DNA of 64,000 bases, taken from assembly GCA_964019165.1 (NCBI GenBank), contig OZ025275.1:14190374-14254373 (forward strand), in the 5' to 3' direction. This document shows positions 25,301 to 36,690 of the stretch, piece after piece (within the stretch, counting starts at the first letter, position 1; every line of letters starts with the position of its first letter). Under the pieces are notes generated by a model. That model was not told the DNA's origin and searched no databases. It saw nothing but the letters and a program-made list of their open reading frames with translations. The DNA comes from Mastigias papua. Lineage: Eukaryota > Cnidaria > Scyphozoa > Rhizostomeae > Mastigiidae. A program made the translations under genes and the position numbers.

Positions 25301-27364
25301 TTACAATAATCGTTCCTTTGAATTTCTGTGCTTCACAGTGCTTCCAAATTCATGTCAAAATGGCAGTAATAAGTATTTATAATGTTCACTGTAATTGTGT
25401 TGCTAAATCAAATATTGCAAAGAAACAAAATGTATATTTCATGCTCATTCATCATATTTCAAACATTCCTTGTTTAAAGTGGCAATCAAAATATAGTCAC
25501 AACCTTCTGCTTCTTTGGTAGTGAGTTCTCTAACACTGCAAAAGGAATAACATTGGGATATGTAAAAAGTAACTTCTGCTACTCAATCTGAAGTGATTCT
25601 CGATAAAGACTGCCTATTATTTATGTATCAGAGCTAACATCATATATCCAGTCTCAGCAACTATCCAAAGTCATCACCATATAGCTCACTTTCCCACTTT
25701 CCAGGGAAATAAAGGTGACGTGCACACACGTTATGCTGACTTTAGTACACAAAGCTGTTCAGTAGCCTATCTGGTCCTAATCTGTCTTTGGTACAATACC
25801 TCCGATTACAATGCCACTTACACATGCATAGAAGTAGAGTATATTCAAGTATTTACCGTTCTCTGCCATAAGGTCTATACGTCTCAAAACGCGGTTCTTG
25901 AAGATCAGTGGTCAGTCTGCAGTGAAACTTCCTTCACCGGATGTAAATGCCATACTGCGCATGTGCCGCCATGGAGTCTAAGAAAAACAGAGTATTCTCT
26001 GTTTTTTCCACCTTGATCGAAAACAGTAATATATCGTTTTTTAAAGTGAGGCTGTACTGATTCAACAATGAATTATGCATATAGATATGAATACGGCTGT
26101 AGTGTGCAAGCGGTTGGGGTGTGGGTATGTGGGGGGAGGGGTGAGACACCCCCAAAACATTGGAATTTTGTCAATAAATCTATATGATTTAGATCTTTGT
26201 CGGTAAATCTTCATGAAACTACTCTATGAAATTTTAGTCTGGGCAGTATGGCTTTTAAGCCATTCTAGATGACAAAATTTAAAGAATGTGTTGTTGCGTC
26301 GGACCCAACCATTGTGGCTTCTCCTACTTTTCTATCAAAGATTATCTACCCCCAAGTATAATCACTGATCCCCTCTAAATCAGTATTAATTTATTCAATG
26401 TTCATAGCTCTGAAGGTCTAAACAAGGGGTAACTTTGAAAAGGGGTCCTGTCGGTAAATCATCAAGTTTGTCAAGGTTTTCTGTCAGTACAGTATTGCCT
26501 TGCACTCTCCAGGTAGAGGGGGCACGCTACGCCACTGAATATGAATATGCATCATTGCAAAATCTGGGCTAATTGCTAGAAGTGATTTATAGTCTTTGTA
26601 CGAGGGCAATGTTCTAATAGGGTCTGGTATGTAACGGAAAATGAAAATATATGGATTGAGCTGCACTGAAAAGAAAAAAGGAATCTTTTAATTCTGTGAC
26701 ATAAGCTAGCTGTGACCTGGCTCTGCAGTCCTGCTTTTCCGGCACTACAGGCGCGCAACTACGTGAGGCTCCTGGCGGACTAGACCCCTACACTTTTCCT
26801 CCAAAATGTCAAAGTGCCATTTTTCTTGGAGAATTTCGAAACAAAATCCCGAAACACCCCGTGCGATTTCTTTTGTTTTCACATATGAAAAATTTGATTT
26901 CAAGATGCGTTCTCTTTAGAAATCGTCTAGTGTCCCTCTTTTGTTACTTAGACCCCCGCGCGGGTAAAAACTTGCTAGTTGCACGCCTGGGCACTATTAT
27001 TATCCTAAATGCAATATAGATTCATAATTCTGCAATCTGGTCAAATTACTGTAAGTAATGTTGTTTACGCAATTATTAAATAGGTTGACGGCACAACTGA
27101 TGAAGCCCAAGTTGGACATGCAGTGAATTTGGGGTCTATCCTGCAATCAATGTATCATGAAATGCAAAAGGCCGCAGAAAAATTCACAGGAAAAGAAGAG
27201 GAATTCATGGAGCTGTTCGAAATGGCTATAAAAAAGCGCCAACCGAAAGGTGTCGACCCCGAACAACACAAAAAGAAAATGCTCAAGGATAAAGAGAAAT
27301 TTATTCAACTCTATAAGCAACAAGCAGGTAAGACGAGAAAGTAGATTACTTACTTGGAAACGCA

Positions 27365-27441
<77 letters not shown>

Positions 27442-30400
27442 TCTTACTTACTTACTTACTTTCTTAATACGCATACTTTTTATTTTATAAGAAACTGACC
27501 TATAACAAAACCGGGGCTGCAAAGGCCAAAGTGCTTAAATTAAAGATAAAGAAACTGGAAACTGTTAAGAAACTGGAGGGCTATATTGCTCCTATCCAAG
27601 GGAACAGGACAGTTGCATATTTACGAAATTGAATTTTCAAAATACATAATTTCCAAGTAACTCCTTTATCTATAGGCACAAGATCCAAATAATGAGATTT
27701 CTTTTGCGGTATATAGTTTCTGCCCAGATCCAACTGCACTAGGAAACCGTTAGGAAACTTATAGACCTCAAATAACCGAGATTTTATAATGAATTCAACT
27801 CTAACTTTCTCACTAAGTTTCTTAGACAAAAAGACGTGTAACAGCGACAGAAAGCATCGTTGTGCTCGATTCTAACTTTCCAGCATTTAATATCCATCCC
27901 AAAGCTCGTGAAATCAAACGGGCATATCGAGAAAAAGGTTAATTATTTATTCACTACTTTCTGCTATCTTACTTATCAGTCACTCTGGGAGACGAAAGTA
28001 CGAAATACTGGATGGAAGGAAGGTGAAAGATTGGCGTAACACATATACACGCATTTTTTACAAAACCGGTTTAGAAGAAACCAAATACTAGACATCCCAA
28101 AATTTAAGAAACTTTAGAACAGGGGGTCAAACTGATTTATGTCCGGGGGCCACAAAACGCATGCTATGACGTCAGGCGGGCCGGGTAGGCTGACGGGTCC
28201 CAAGAAGGTGCCACGGCTAGGTAACAGGGACTTTCAAATATATATAACTCTTCGGATGCTTCCTATCTGGCACGCTAGACAATGGTTAAAACTGGGGAAA
28301 CCAGCGTTTTCAATGCCAGCAAGTGCAAGGCAAAAAATCTCGCTGGGTTTCAGTTTATTCAAAATTCTTCCTGGGACCACATTGAAGGCCTTGGAGGGCC
28401 GGATCCGCCCCGTGGGTCGTATGTTTGATACCCCTGCTTTAGAACGACAGGGAAAGAACTAAGAAAATTGAGAACTTTCTGGGCCATCTTCACAGTTTAG
28501 GAAACTCCTTTTTTCCTCCACGACTTTAACAAGTTTCCACTACAGTATGTTTTATGCGCAAAGCTTCATGGGCACAAAAAAAGACAATGTTTTACTTTTT
28601 GCTTTCGTTATCACTGCAATTTTTTCATTGACTTACAAAACTTTTACGAAACCGATAGAACTAAACCGTTAGGACTAATTTTCTAAGTTTTTACTTACAG
28701 TAGATCCACATCAGCTCCACTGAGCCCCAAGACAAATCAACCTCATTTATCACATTACATTAAACATTTATGTATCGTGACTGTACTTGTTATTCTCCTG
28801 TAGAGCCCACAGATTCCCTCAAAGAAACTCACTATAGCTATTGGGGAACAAGACAACAGCTGAGATTTGGAAAAGTTGTTGCTGATTGGATTGACAAAGA
28901 CTACGGGCCACTTGACCCCATCTTTGGCGCTCTACTCTCCCCAACTGGTGGTAAGTTGCAACTATTGAACATCACTAATAAAACTCGCTAAGCACAGTGG
29001 TGAAGTGGGGGTCGTTTTAGGGGGCTAAATGTGAGAGTTTCCGACAAATTGCCTTCATCAATGCCTCTCAATAATGATAATTATGGCCAGAGGTAGGGGC
29101 GTAACAGAGGGTAGTAAACAATGTTAGGGGAGCACTTACAGCTCTAAAGGTAAGTGACACCCCCTTACCATCTCGCACTTCATTTCCATAGCTAATCATA
29201 CCACAAGATGGATGTCAAATCATGACTCCTACTAAGTTACAGGTGGTACTTTATTCATAGGACACTTGGCCAAGGTAAATGAGGGGATACAAGAATGTGA
29301 GGGGTCTGGGGGGCTACACCCTCGGGAAAACTTCAAAAGTCACACCCTATAGTTTGACTTGGAGTGCATCTCGAGCATATTATGCTTACAACTAACAAAG
29401 AGGAACTAGAACAATTTTGTGACTGTTATGTTATATGACAGCACTAGGCAGAAAATATTTTGAAGGGACAACTTTCACTTCACATATAAAGTAATCCCGA
29501 TAATGATATGTCTCCAAAATGGGTGAGCAACTGCTCTCCCTTGGATACCCAGCCGTGCTCACGCCACTGGTTACTACGAATTGATACCAGGGTAGTGAAA
29601 ATGAACTCGGTTAGTGACGTAGGGGGACCCACCATGGCTGGACCCGAAGTGGGAGATAATTCTGAAAGTTTACCCCTAGAACAGCTAAAAAGGCATCTCA
29701 AAAGGCACCCGTTTGAACGAATAGTGTACTATAATCTAGTGAGGTGTTGTCACTTTATTTTATGGGAATGTTCAACACAGCAAAGGAAACTCGATTAAAG
29801 ATAAAAAAATCCGACAAAGTAGCAAAATATCAGACAAATTTTCTGTTGGGGAGCTGCAGCCCTCTGCCCTCTGCCCCCAGCCACTGCGCCACTGGTTGAA
29901 CACTATTTCAACCACAGAATATACCGAAGAATTATTGAAAGATATAAATTCCTCAGAAAGAACAAACAACTGAAAATCTTCATAATATTACCCAAAATTG
30001 TGGTATATTGACGAATTCCTTGCATCCTCCTACCTATGCTGTGCTTCTTTTTATTCAATCCTCCATTTCCCGTTATTCAATTCCCTTCCTCCAATATTCT
30101 ACCAGATAATTCTTTCCTCTTTACATATTTGTTATGCATACCTTCCATCTCGCCGTGCTGCTGTCACTTTGCATCACTTATCATTCCACATCTTCCTTAC
30201 AAGATTGCAAAGAACAAATTTCTTCTTGGCAGGTCGAACTGGCCCCGGCGATGACACAATAATCCACTGGCTATTCTTTGATGACAACGGAAAGTTCGCG
30301 TACCATTCGGCAGTCCATGATGCATTTGGATACCTGCTAAATTGTCACAAGACTGGGCCTGGATACAAATATCTGGATGCTGCATCGATGTTTGGAACGT

Positions 30401-30495
30401 CAAATCCACTCTCAGAGCAACTAGCTGGCGTAGTATTCTGGTACAAAGCTTTTTGTAAGCACAAGTGTAATCAAAAGGGAACTCACATATGCTAG
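10307..30495 (+). CDS. HD-motif family protein, tandem paralogue copy 2 (4 coding exons, 268 aa)
   Basis: The function is not recognised. Exons 10307-10459, 27084-27327, 28804-28950 and 30233-30495 have exactly the same lengths and phases as copy 1 (153, 244, 147, 263 nt). They give an uninterrupted 268-aa protein although intron 1 is 16.6 kb and contains another gene. Exon 1 starts MGFATILDFL. Exon 2 contains MLKDKEKFIQLYKQQAG, exon 3 YWGTRQQLRFGKVVADWIDK, and exon 4 GRTGPGDD, HSAVHDAFGYLL and GPGYKYLD. An in-frame TGA lies between the 10240 acceptor and the ATG, which supports this start and implies an upstream 5'UTR exon. Preservation of all four exons suggests the gene is functional or very recently so. 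The alternative is that exon 1 is an orphan and exons 2-4 use another first exon. Confidence 0.7.
10471..10826. mobile_element. PIF/Harbinger-like MITE with paralogous empty site (356 bp)
   Basis: The element lies 11 bp beyond the exon-1 donor of copy 2. The ends share inverted TTCACACTG(T/C)TCC, and the interior repeats ATCCGTTTTC in both orientations. The flanks are TTA (10468-10470) and TCA (10827-10829). The homologous site in copy 1 (about 205-215) reads GTTCTTAGTATTG, a clean empty site with a single TTA. This shows insertion after the segmental duplication, followed by one substitution in the right-hand duplicate. Confidence 0.85.
11127..18243 (+). CDS. KDZ-superfamily transposase gene, intact and intron-rich, nested in intron 1 of copy 2
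   Basis: Exons I can join in frame: 11127-11520, 11886-11933, 12172-12516, 12760-12873, 12979-13217, 13323-13603, 14021-14105, 14336-14671, 14788-14905, 14992-15131, 15311-15431, 15670-16026, 16286-16459, 16612-16800, 16981-17027 and 17239-18243. This gives about 1,330 aa; a small extra exon near 11607-11651 is possible. The order matches KDZ (Kyakuja-Dileera-Zisupton) transposases: a basic N-terminus; a Cys/His finger (CMQC, CADC, CPTC and distal His, 12310-12430); GRYDVEVP with CQNC; then CPPC followed by ADGN; CRHQIA with NMFQGE; WQDVICQYWP; SVMHAKGH; and TGEEVE. Candidate DDE residues are Asp at 13565, Asp at 14558 and Glu at 14836 or 14839. The long helical C-terminus ends in an acidic stretch and a 200-aa tail. 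No stop or frameshift was found. The weakest splice site is the 13603 donor. Confidence 0.82.
13779..13850 (+). pseudogene. tRNA-like sequence, probably a tRNA pseudogene or SINE head
   Basis: These 72 bases fold like a tRNA. The acceptor strands ACATCTG and CAGATGC pair except at position 1. The D-arm is GTG/CAC with an A-box-like TGGTGTAATGG. A 5-bp anticodon stem CTCTG/CAGAG is present, as is a perfect T-stem CCAGG/CCTGG around TTCAAAT (B-box GGTTCAAATCC). The 7-base anticodon loop GAAGGTT lacks U33, and position 26 has an extra base, so isotype assignment is unsafe. It lies in the intron between KDZ exons ending 13603 and starting 14021. Confidence 0.5.
18587..19270. mobile_element. PIF/Harbinger-like MITE (684 bp)
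   Basis: The ends are long inverted repeats: GGGGTCAGTCATTTATAACT at the left and its exact complement at the right, continuing with CTGGGTA and the GCGGG/CCCGC block. The flanks are TTA at 18584-18586 and 19271-19273, the 3-bp TWA duplication of PIF/Harbinger. Internal sequence repeats GGGTATGAAA(A/C) motifs and has no transposase. It sits about 340 bp past the KDZ stop. Confidence 0.88.
19271..19759. other. Intronic spacer, nothing recognised
   Basis: AT-rich sequence inside intron 1 of copy 2, between the TTA-flanked MITE and the Penelope-like relic. No ORF, repeat or motif was supported. Confidence 0.4.
19760..20310 (-). pseudogene. Penelope-like retroelement fragment (degenerate)
   Basis: Read on the minus strand, pieces in changing frames resemble the N-terminal part of Penelope-like reverse transcriptases: an LPRGISFVPVPKP stretch near 20090-20140, then LSETEKSSLKELVSNP and INPSDKEGKIVILDLDDY near 19800-19900. 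The known family hallmark is N..I.I..ADKGG.VVI.D...Y. Frameshifts and a TGA interrupt it, and the RT catalytic core is missing. Assignment is from motif memory only; another retroelement clade with the same N-terminal block is possible. Confidence 0.5.
20311..22964. other. Intronic spacer, no gene seen
   Basis: This stretch has G or C homopolymers near 20283, 20464, 20673 and 20821 and short chance ORFs. No coding, RNA or transposon feature could be supported. Confidence 0.4.
22965..24430. repeat. 141-bp tandem satellite, about 10 units
   Basis: The anchor AGGTAGACATCAA recurs at about 23061, 23202, 23343, 23484, 23625, 23766 and onward at 139-141-bp spacing to about 24185. Each unit contains CACTTGTTGATTCTGG-like and AAACCTGTTGAATTGGGCAC segments. 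Four central units (about 23160-23690) are almost identical, while flanking units are progressively diverged, the usual picture of unequal-exchange homogenisation in the middle. It lies in the 16.6-kb intron of copy 2 and is absent from copy 1. Confidence 0.95.
24431..26780. other. Intronic spacer, no gene seen
   Basis: AT-rich sequence from the satellite to the point where homology with copy 1 intron 1 resumes. Overlapping ORFs of 60-130 codons on both strands lack family or splice support. Confidence 0.45.
27366..27472. repeat. (TTAC)n microsatellite
   Basis: About 25 tetranucleotide units with occasional TTTC variants lie just after the exon-2 donor of copy 2. Copy 1 lacks the tract at the same site (1440-1480), so it expanded after duplication. 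Confidence 0.97.
28120..28436. mobile_element. hAT-like MITE with perfect 8-bp target duplication (317 bp)
   Basis: The termini CAGGGGGTCAAAC and GTTTGATACCCCTG are inverted. CTTTAGAA occurs directly on both sides (28112-28119 and 28437-28444), the 8-bp duplication diagnostic of hAT elements. It is GC-richer than its surroundings and carries GGGGGCCACA and GGGCCGGATCCG near the ends. It lies in intron 2 of copy 2, absent from copy 1. The 107-codon ORF inside is not a transposase. Confidence 0.9.
28951..30232. other. Intron 3 of copy 2, enlarged
   Basis: This intron is 1,282 bp against 369 bp in copy 1. The extra sequence (about 29000-29900) includes two stretches ending in CGCCACTGGTT (29560-29575 and 29885-29900), which look like TE debris of one family, but I found no clear ends. 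Confidence 0.4.
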
Positions 30496-31221
30496 ATTGG
30501 CTACTTTGAGATTACGTAGATATAAATCTGAACTGAAAACCTAGTAAACATCATTTTTGGTGAAATTTCTCTGAATCAGAGCAACAAGGAAAGTGACTAA
30601 AGTTGATAATTAATTAACACGCCTATTTATGTTGTATCCAAAAATCCATTTACATTTTAATTAAATTAGAAAATATATAAACTTACGGCAAAATCGATTC
30701 TTGATACAACCCATATTTCAATACAACAAAAGCCCACACTAAAAAACCTGGAATTTTGACACGAGCCTGTTGATGTTCCAGAGCGATGAGGTAGTTCTAG
30801 CGATTTGGGTGTAGGTTCCTACCACACTAATCATATTCCTTCAGACCCTTCTTATCGCAGGTACGTAAGTAATGTTTTATGTGCATCCGTGAATGAATTG
30901 ATTGATAACTGCCCAAATCTATTTCTAAACAAGGGATAAAGAAGGAAGCTATGCATAGAAGCCAAGTTAGATTACCTAGCAGAAAAGGCAGAAAATATAT
31001 ATTCGGCTTTAACTTTGGATACGTTTCGATGAGAAACTTTGTCAGTAATGTCTATTGTCTTCCTGTCGTTCTCCTTTTAGTATACCGGCAGGCCTGGTAT
31101 CATTGTAAGATTAGTACTGATGTAAATATTAAATCGAAGTAGATCATATATTTAATATATATTTAAGTAAAGTATATCATTGATTTATTTGATGTATATT
31201 TACATATATTTGTCTCAATTA

Positions 31222-31396
<175 letters not shown>

Positions 31397-32239
31397 AATG
31401 CAGTATATACATAAACAGAATGAGAATCATAGGATTGATAAAGTATGACTGACATAATGTGTCTTCATTGAGCCTATCTTTGTATCTGTGTTTCATTTGC
31501 ATAGTGAGAAATAGTGAGAAGAGAGAGTATAGTCTACTATTAATAGCGACTGTTCGCAATTTATCCCGTGGCTGTGCTCTTCCCTCTCTTTAATTATTCC
31601 TTTTGAATCTCTCTCTCAACATCTCACGTGCAATATTAATCCGTGCCAATGAAGGAGGTAGACAAAAAGCAAGATGCACGTATCTCTTGCTCTAAGTGGT
31701 GTGGTGTCGATGGATTAGACTTAGATAATATATAAAATAACAAGTACATATGGTGTTTTCTCGTTGATCTGGTTTAAAGATTTACTGTTGTACTACACTT
31801 CCCATGAGCATATACAGGGCCGAATGTACCGAAAGGGTATAAGGGGGTGCGGTACCCCGCCAATTATTAAGAAAGGGGATTTTGTCCGACTAATATTTTG
31901 ATACTCTTATATTGTTTTTCAATATTTGAATTTCAATATTATGACATGTTTAAAGTAGTATGGACAGAAGTATGTGTTTCGTATTTTCTAATTCTGTCTT
32001 TTTAACTAGGCTTCATTTCATTTTCATTTCATTTTCACTTCATTTCATTTTCACTTCATTTCATTCTATATGCTTTAGCCAGGGTAGAGTATTGAGCTAA
32101 AACTGAGCTATACACTGCCCAGCAAAACAACATAAAACTAAATAAACTAATTATAGTTATAGTAAGACAAGGTTCAAATACAACAATAAAAGCAAGAGAA
32201 GCAAAAGTGAAAAAAACGGAGTTAACGAAACGATTGCTA

Positions 32240-32480
32240 GCTGATATTGTATTCAGCTTTGAATTGATTCAAGGTTTGTACGCTAGTAACATCAGCGTTT
32301 AGGTGATTCCAATGTCGTGCTCCTCCATAGCAGAAGAATCTCTGACTACCACTGACTAATACTTGAAGTTTGTAAGAGAAGCGAGGTCAGTCTTTGTATT
32401 GCGAAGCAATGAGAGGTCCTTTTAGGCCCGGGACCAAGCGATACTTGTTGCCACGAATCATTTCATTTTCTCTCACATAA
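32240..32480 (-). pseudogene. Non-LTR retrotransposon (LINE) 3' fragment
   Basis: On the minus strand the sequence reads GNKYRLVPGLKG, then after a stop a segment with RFFCYGGARHWNHL and TLNQFKAEY. This matches the closing part of many LINE reverse transcriptases, where R..F....WN.LP and L..FK recur. It is short, contains a stop, and is only the extreme C-terminus, so the clade cannot be given. Confidence 0.5.
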
Positions 32481-33410
32481 TATGGTTGTATTTATTTCTT
32501 TGCTCTTCAGATGACCAGACGTTCGATCGACTCCATTTTCGGGCGGAAAAATAGATTAATGGCAAAGAACTACGGTGTGCTGCTACGGTGTGACTGCAGA
32601 AAAAAACTCTGTACAATAGGGTAATTTACTTGTCTAATGGCACACAACCATAATTGCATGATAGGAGCCAGTACCGGATTTTAGGGGAAGCCAGGGGGCA
32701 AAAGCTCATCTGAAAAAGATTAATCAGCTTTGTGGCATACAATGGGGACGATCCATGGAATTAAATTATGGAAAATCGGAAAATCTATTTACAAAAGTCG
32801 GAGAATTTACCATAGATGCTCCTCTTACAGACTTAAGAAAATCCACCACTGATAGGCACCTATAGGCAAATGACATCTGAGTGAAGAAATATGTAAAGTT
32901 TTCACCCAGCAACTTGCTATGGGTGTTGCTCGTGACTTGGAAGTGTATCGAACCAATGACTCACAGGAGCGGCACCAGCCATAGCAAACTTGGGGGGGGG
33001 GGTGCTAGAAAAACTCCACTTCCTCAAATCTTTTCTATTCGAATTTGGATAAATTACAAAATTGATCCTGGAGACAACTGGCCCCCAGTCCACCCCGTGG
33101 CAACCCCTCTGATGACTCATTCAAAGCCATACTAAAATATATCAAAAGCAGAGATGAATCAACGTCCAATTGGCTAAAAACTTTTGACAAAATGGCATCG
33201 AGTTCAGTCAACTGGGTGGAAATCTCACCAGATTTCTGCATAGATTACATATATACAAGGCAGATTCAGGTCACTTGACCTAAGCAAGAAGAGAGTGTCT
33301 TTACAGATACTGGCAAAGTTGCTCACATCATAGCTGAATGATGAAGACGTTCCCAGAACAACGGCAATTTGAACGTGTTAGTGTTGAATCGTGAAAAGGA
33401 ATTCCACAAG

Positions 33411-35784
33411 ATGGATGTAGTAAGACTTTTGGAATGCTTTGGATGCCTAGCTGGGGATCCTTCTGATATTGTTACAGCAGTTCGAACTAAAAACCCAGAA
33501 CTGGTTACATACCTTCAGTCGTTGGTTGGCGGGGCGTTCCAAGGTGAAACAAGCAATGTTTATGATAGTGTCTCTGATCACAATGAGCTTTGGAAGCAAG
33601 ACAACCTAGGAGCGGTCCTCTACAGTATGGACAAATTCATAAGAAGTAAGGGCGAACTATTCACAGGGAATGAAGATGAGTTTCTACGATACATGCACCA
33701 AGCAGCCAAGCAAAGATGCCTCAAAGGGCATAACTTCAAGTCCTTTCACAAGAAGATGCTGCGGGATAAAACGCGGTTTGTCGAGTTGTATCGCAGAAGA
33801 GGGACAGGTCAGCTAGCCAGAAAAGTTTCTACATTGTTCTCTGCAATGCTATTTGCATTTACTGAAGGCAATTCAAAAACATCTGTAAATGACAAAGTTG
33901 CACATGACAACTGATAACTTCAGATGTAAATTTTAACATTTTAACACATGAAATTTCTACTTCACAAGTACAATCTCAGCAAGCCAAGTCCGTCACAATT
34001 CCGCCACACTCTTCAGAAGATAAAGGTGAACAACATAAGGATATGTATATTTGCTCACAAATTTATATGGAAAGGGAGGGAATGGAGGAAAGGGAGGGGA
34101 TGGAGGAAAAGAGGAAAGGGAGATAGACTTTAAAACTTAGTTATAAAATGAATCCTTTTTAATCTCTTTAGGGCCTTCACATTACATGCATCACATTGAG
34201 TACTGGGGTACAAGGCAGCAACTTCGTGCTGGAAAGATAATAGCAGACTGTATTGACAAACGTAATGGGAGCCTTGATCCAATTTTTGGTACCCTGTTGT
34301 CACCCACTGCAGGTAAACTATATAGAACCACTCACTTTCTTAAAATGCAAAATAATTTGAACTATTTAATCTTGATATCTTCCAGGAACCTAATCAACAC
34401 TAAATACTTTCTGCAAGACCAAAGCTCGATATCAAGAAAGGGATTTCTAATGACTACTTCCATCTTTAAAACTTCTCACACCTGATGCAATATGAAGTAA
34501 ACAAACCTCTCTACTACCAGACGGCTGACATTTGGCTAAAACTAAACATACCGTAAATCCTCGAAAAAGCTCCCTGGGGGCCTCTTTACTCTTGATACTC
34601 TATGGGTGGTTTATTATGCTACATAAAAAGTTCATTATCAAAATCTCTTTTCTCCATAATTTTAAAATAGTGGTTCAAATCTAAGCAGTAGTCTTTTTCA
34701 AAGTCTCCATCATCATATGGAGTGGGGGGGGGGGGGGGGCTATTCGAGGGTGAGGCAATTCGACGATTTACGGTACTCTCATGTTCCAAATACTCTATTA
34801 AGTTCCGAACCAAATGGACTATTGAAAGCCCAATTATGTTCCAATACACTAGGACTCCCTATTTATTTTATAAGAAATAAGCTTCTGTCCTTCCCCTATT
34901 TTTTTCTTTTCCATCTGCAAGAATCACGAACAGCTGCAAGGTGCCAGCAATTTGAAACCAGCCCTACGCCATCAGTGAAAAAGCATTATTTCGCTTCGAG
35001 CATGATTGTCTGTTTGTTCCAAGTTCCCCGCTAATGGAAAACACACAAACTGCCTTAGCTCTCCATTTACTCAAGATTCCCTGCTTATTTTTCCATCGAC
35101 AATTTTCCGATATCCCGTTTATTCCAAGTGCCCCTCATAATCGGAGCTCGAGAAAATCACAATAATGAAAAACGTACAATAACCAATGGTGGTTTACCAC
35201 AACCGGCAAAAGTAATACTTGCAAATGGGGTGCTACTAGGAACAAACGCAACAACATGATACAGGACGTACCAGACTGTTTATCAACTAGAAAATGAGAT
35301 GTTACGAGAAGACACTAGGATTAGTTCTATTGTTTTTGATATATAATAATTTGTTGGTTCACTTATAACCTTACTTATAAATACACTTATAATCAAAGCT
35401 AAAATTGAACTAAAAAAATAATTGACAATAAACTCAGATGTTGGTGCTATCATGTAATCATACCTCTCTACACAACTTCAGATCTCCTTACACTATAGCC
35501 GTTTATTATTCTCAACTTTAGGCAGAACTGGCCCTGGTGACAGTGGATGGGAGCACTCCATTCTGTTTGACAATAATGGACCTATCGCACTTCACTCAGC
35601 AGCCCATGATGCATTTGGGTACCTACTGAACTTCCATCACACTGGGCCTGGCTACAAATACCTTGGTGGGTATTCTGTGTTTGGTGCTAGCGAACCATTA
35701 AGTGACCAAGTTTCTGGAATTGAGTTCTGGAGTGATCTACTTGGTAGGCACAAACCCAAGAATAGAAGTCGTCACATCTACTGA
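33411..35784 (+). CDS. HD-motif family protein, tandem paralogue copy 3 (3 coding exons, 266 aa)
   Basis: The function is not recognised. Exons 33411-33807, 34172-34312 and 35522-35784 join in frame. Exon 1 corresponds to exons 1 and 2 of copies 1 and 2 fused without an intron: MDVVRLLECF, a GETSN segment, then LGAVLYSMDKF and MLRDKTRFVELYRR. The middle exon gives YWGTRQQLRAGKIIADCIDK. The last exon is again exactly 263 nt and carries GRTGPGDS, H204-SAA-H208-D209-AFGY and GPGYKYL. The GPGD, H-x3-HD, GPGY and LLSPT motifs are the parts that survive divergence from copies 1/2, so they probably define the active or structural core. The donor at 33808 is GTCAGC, slightly weak. An upstream in-frame extension to 33369 lacks an ATG. 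Confidence 0.75.
34551..34773. mobile_element. TA-flanked MITE, CGTAAATCCTCG family, copy B
   Basis: The inverted termini are CCGTAAATCCTCGAA and TTCGACGATTTACGG. TA dinucleotides flank it at 34549-34550 and 34774-34775, which fits a TA-targeting (Tc1/mariner-type) element. The interior matches copies near 672-960 and 36455-36690 in inverted orientation. It lies in the last intron of copy 3 and contains a G run (34723-34739). Confidence 0.75.
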
Positions 35785-36001
35785 GGATGTACTGGCATCA
35801 AAAAATATACTGGGATTAGCACCTTCATGTTTACTATAGTTTCAAAGAACCAACTTCTCTACTTTCTACAAAAACATTAGTGACCTTGTAACTATTTTGA
35901 AATATTATCTTAATTAGTACTCACAATGATTACAACACAAGAAAGTATAATGCTGAATTTATCTATGTTTTACCTATATACCTAGTGTGGATTTGACTTA
36001 A

Positions 36002-36129
36002 TACACACACGCACGCACGCACGCACGCACGCACGCAGGCACGCACGCAGGCACGCACACACACACGCACACACGCGCACGCTGACAGACAGACAGACAG
36101 ACACACACACACACACATACACACACACA

Positions 36130-36204
<75 letters not shown>

Positions 36205-36209
36205 ACACA
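36002..36209. repeat. (AC)n / (ACGC)n microsatellite
   Basis: Compound simple repeat: ACGC units, a short GACA run and then a long AC tract. It lies between copy 3 and the SLC37-type gene. Long antisense ORFs here are repeat artefacts. Confidence 0.97.
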
Positions 36210-36454
36210 GAATAGAGGGTACCAAAGTAAAAATGAACATTCTGATATGAAGTCATTTCTCATTTACTTTCATAAACTGCTTATTATCTCATTATATAAA
36301 TTCCTACTTAAACAACAAGCAAATCATAAGCTGCTCAAACATATTCTAAATATGTAACAGAGCCATGGGGTCAATAGAAATTTACTAATAAAATCTGTCT
36401 CCTAGAGAAAATTCTACAGACAACTAAAACCATACTATGAAGAGTGTAGTATAA

Positions 36455-36690
36455 AACAATAAAATCCTCAAATTGCCCCCTACTGAAAAGGCTGCCCCTC
36501 AACTAAGTCTCCACCTCAAAGAGTGATGAGGACTTCAGTATATACTGATGATATTATATGTAGACTGTCTTTTTTAATATTATGGAGGAAAGGACTCTTG
36601 ACAATGAGCTTTAGATGTGGCATGTCTCAGACAATTTTATAATTTCCCCTTTTGAATAACTTCTCCCTTTGAGTAATCCAACCCAAACAT
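36455..36690. mobile_element. CGTAAATCCTCG-family element, copy C (degenerate)
   Basis: The left end AAATCCTCAAATTGCCCCC and the interior AATATTATGGAGGAAAGGAC align with the element at 672-960 in the same orientation. Both ends are worn. Confidence 0.5.

Noticed and set aside
28139..28462. 107-codon ORF
   Set aside because: It is contained in the 317-bp hAT-like MITE and has no transposase similarity.
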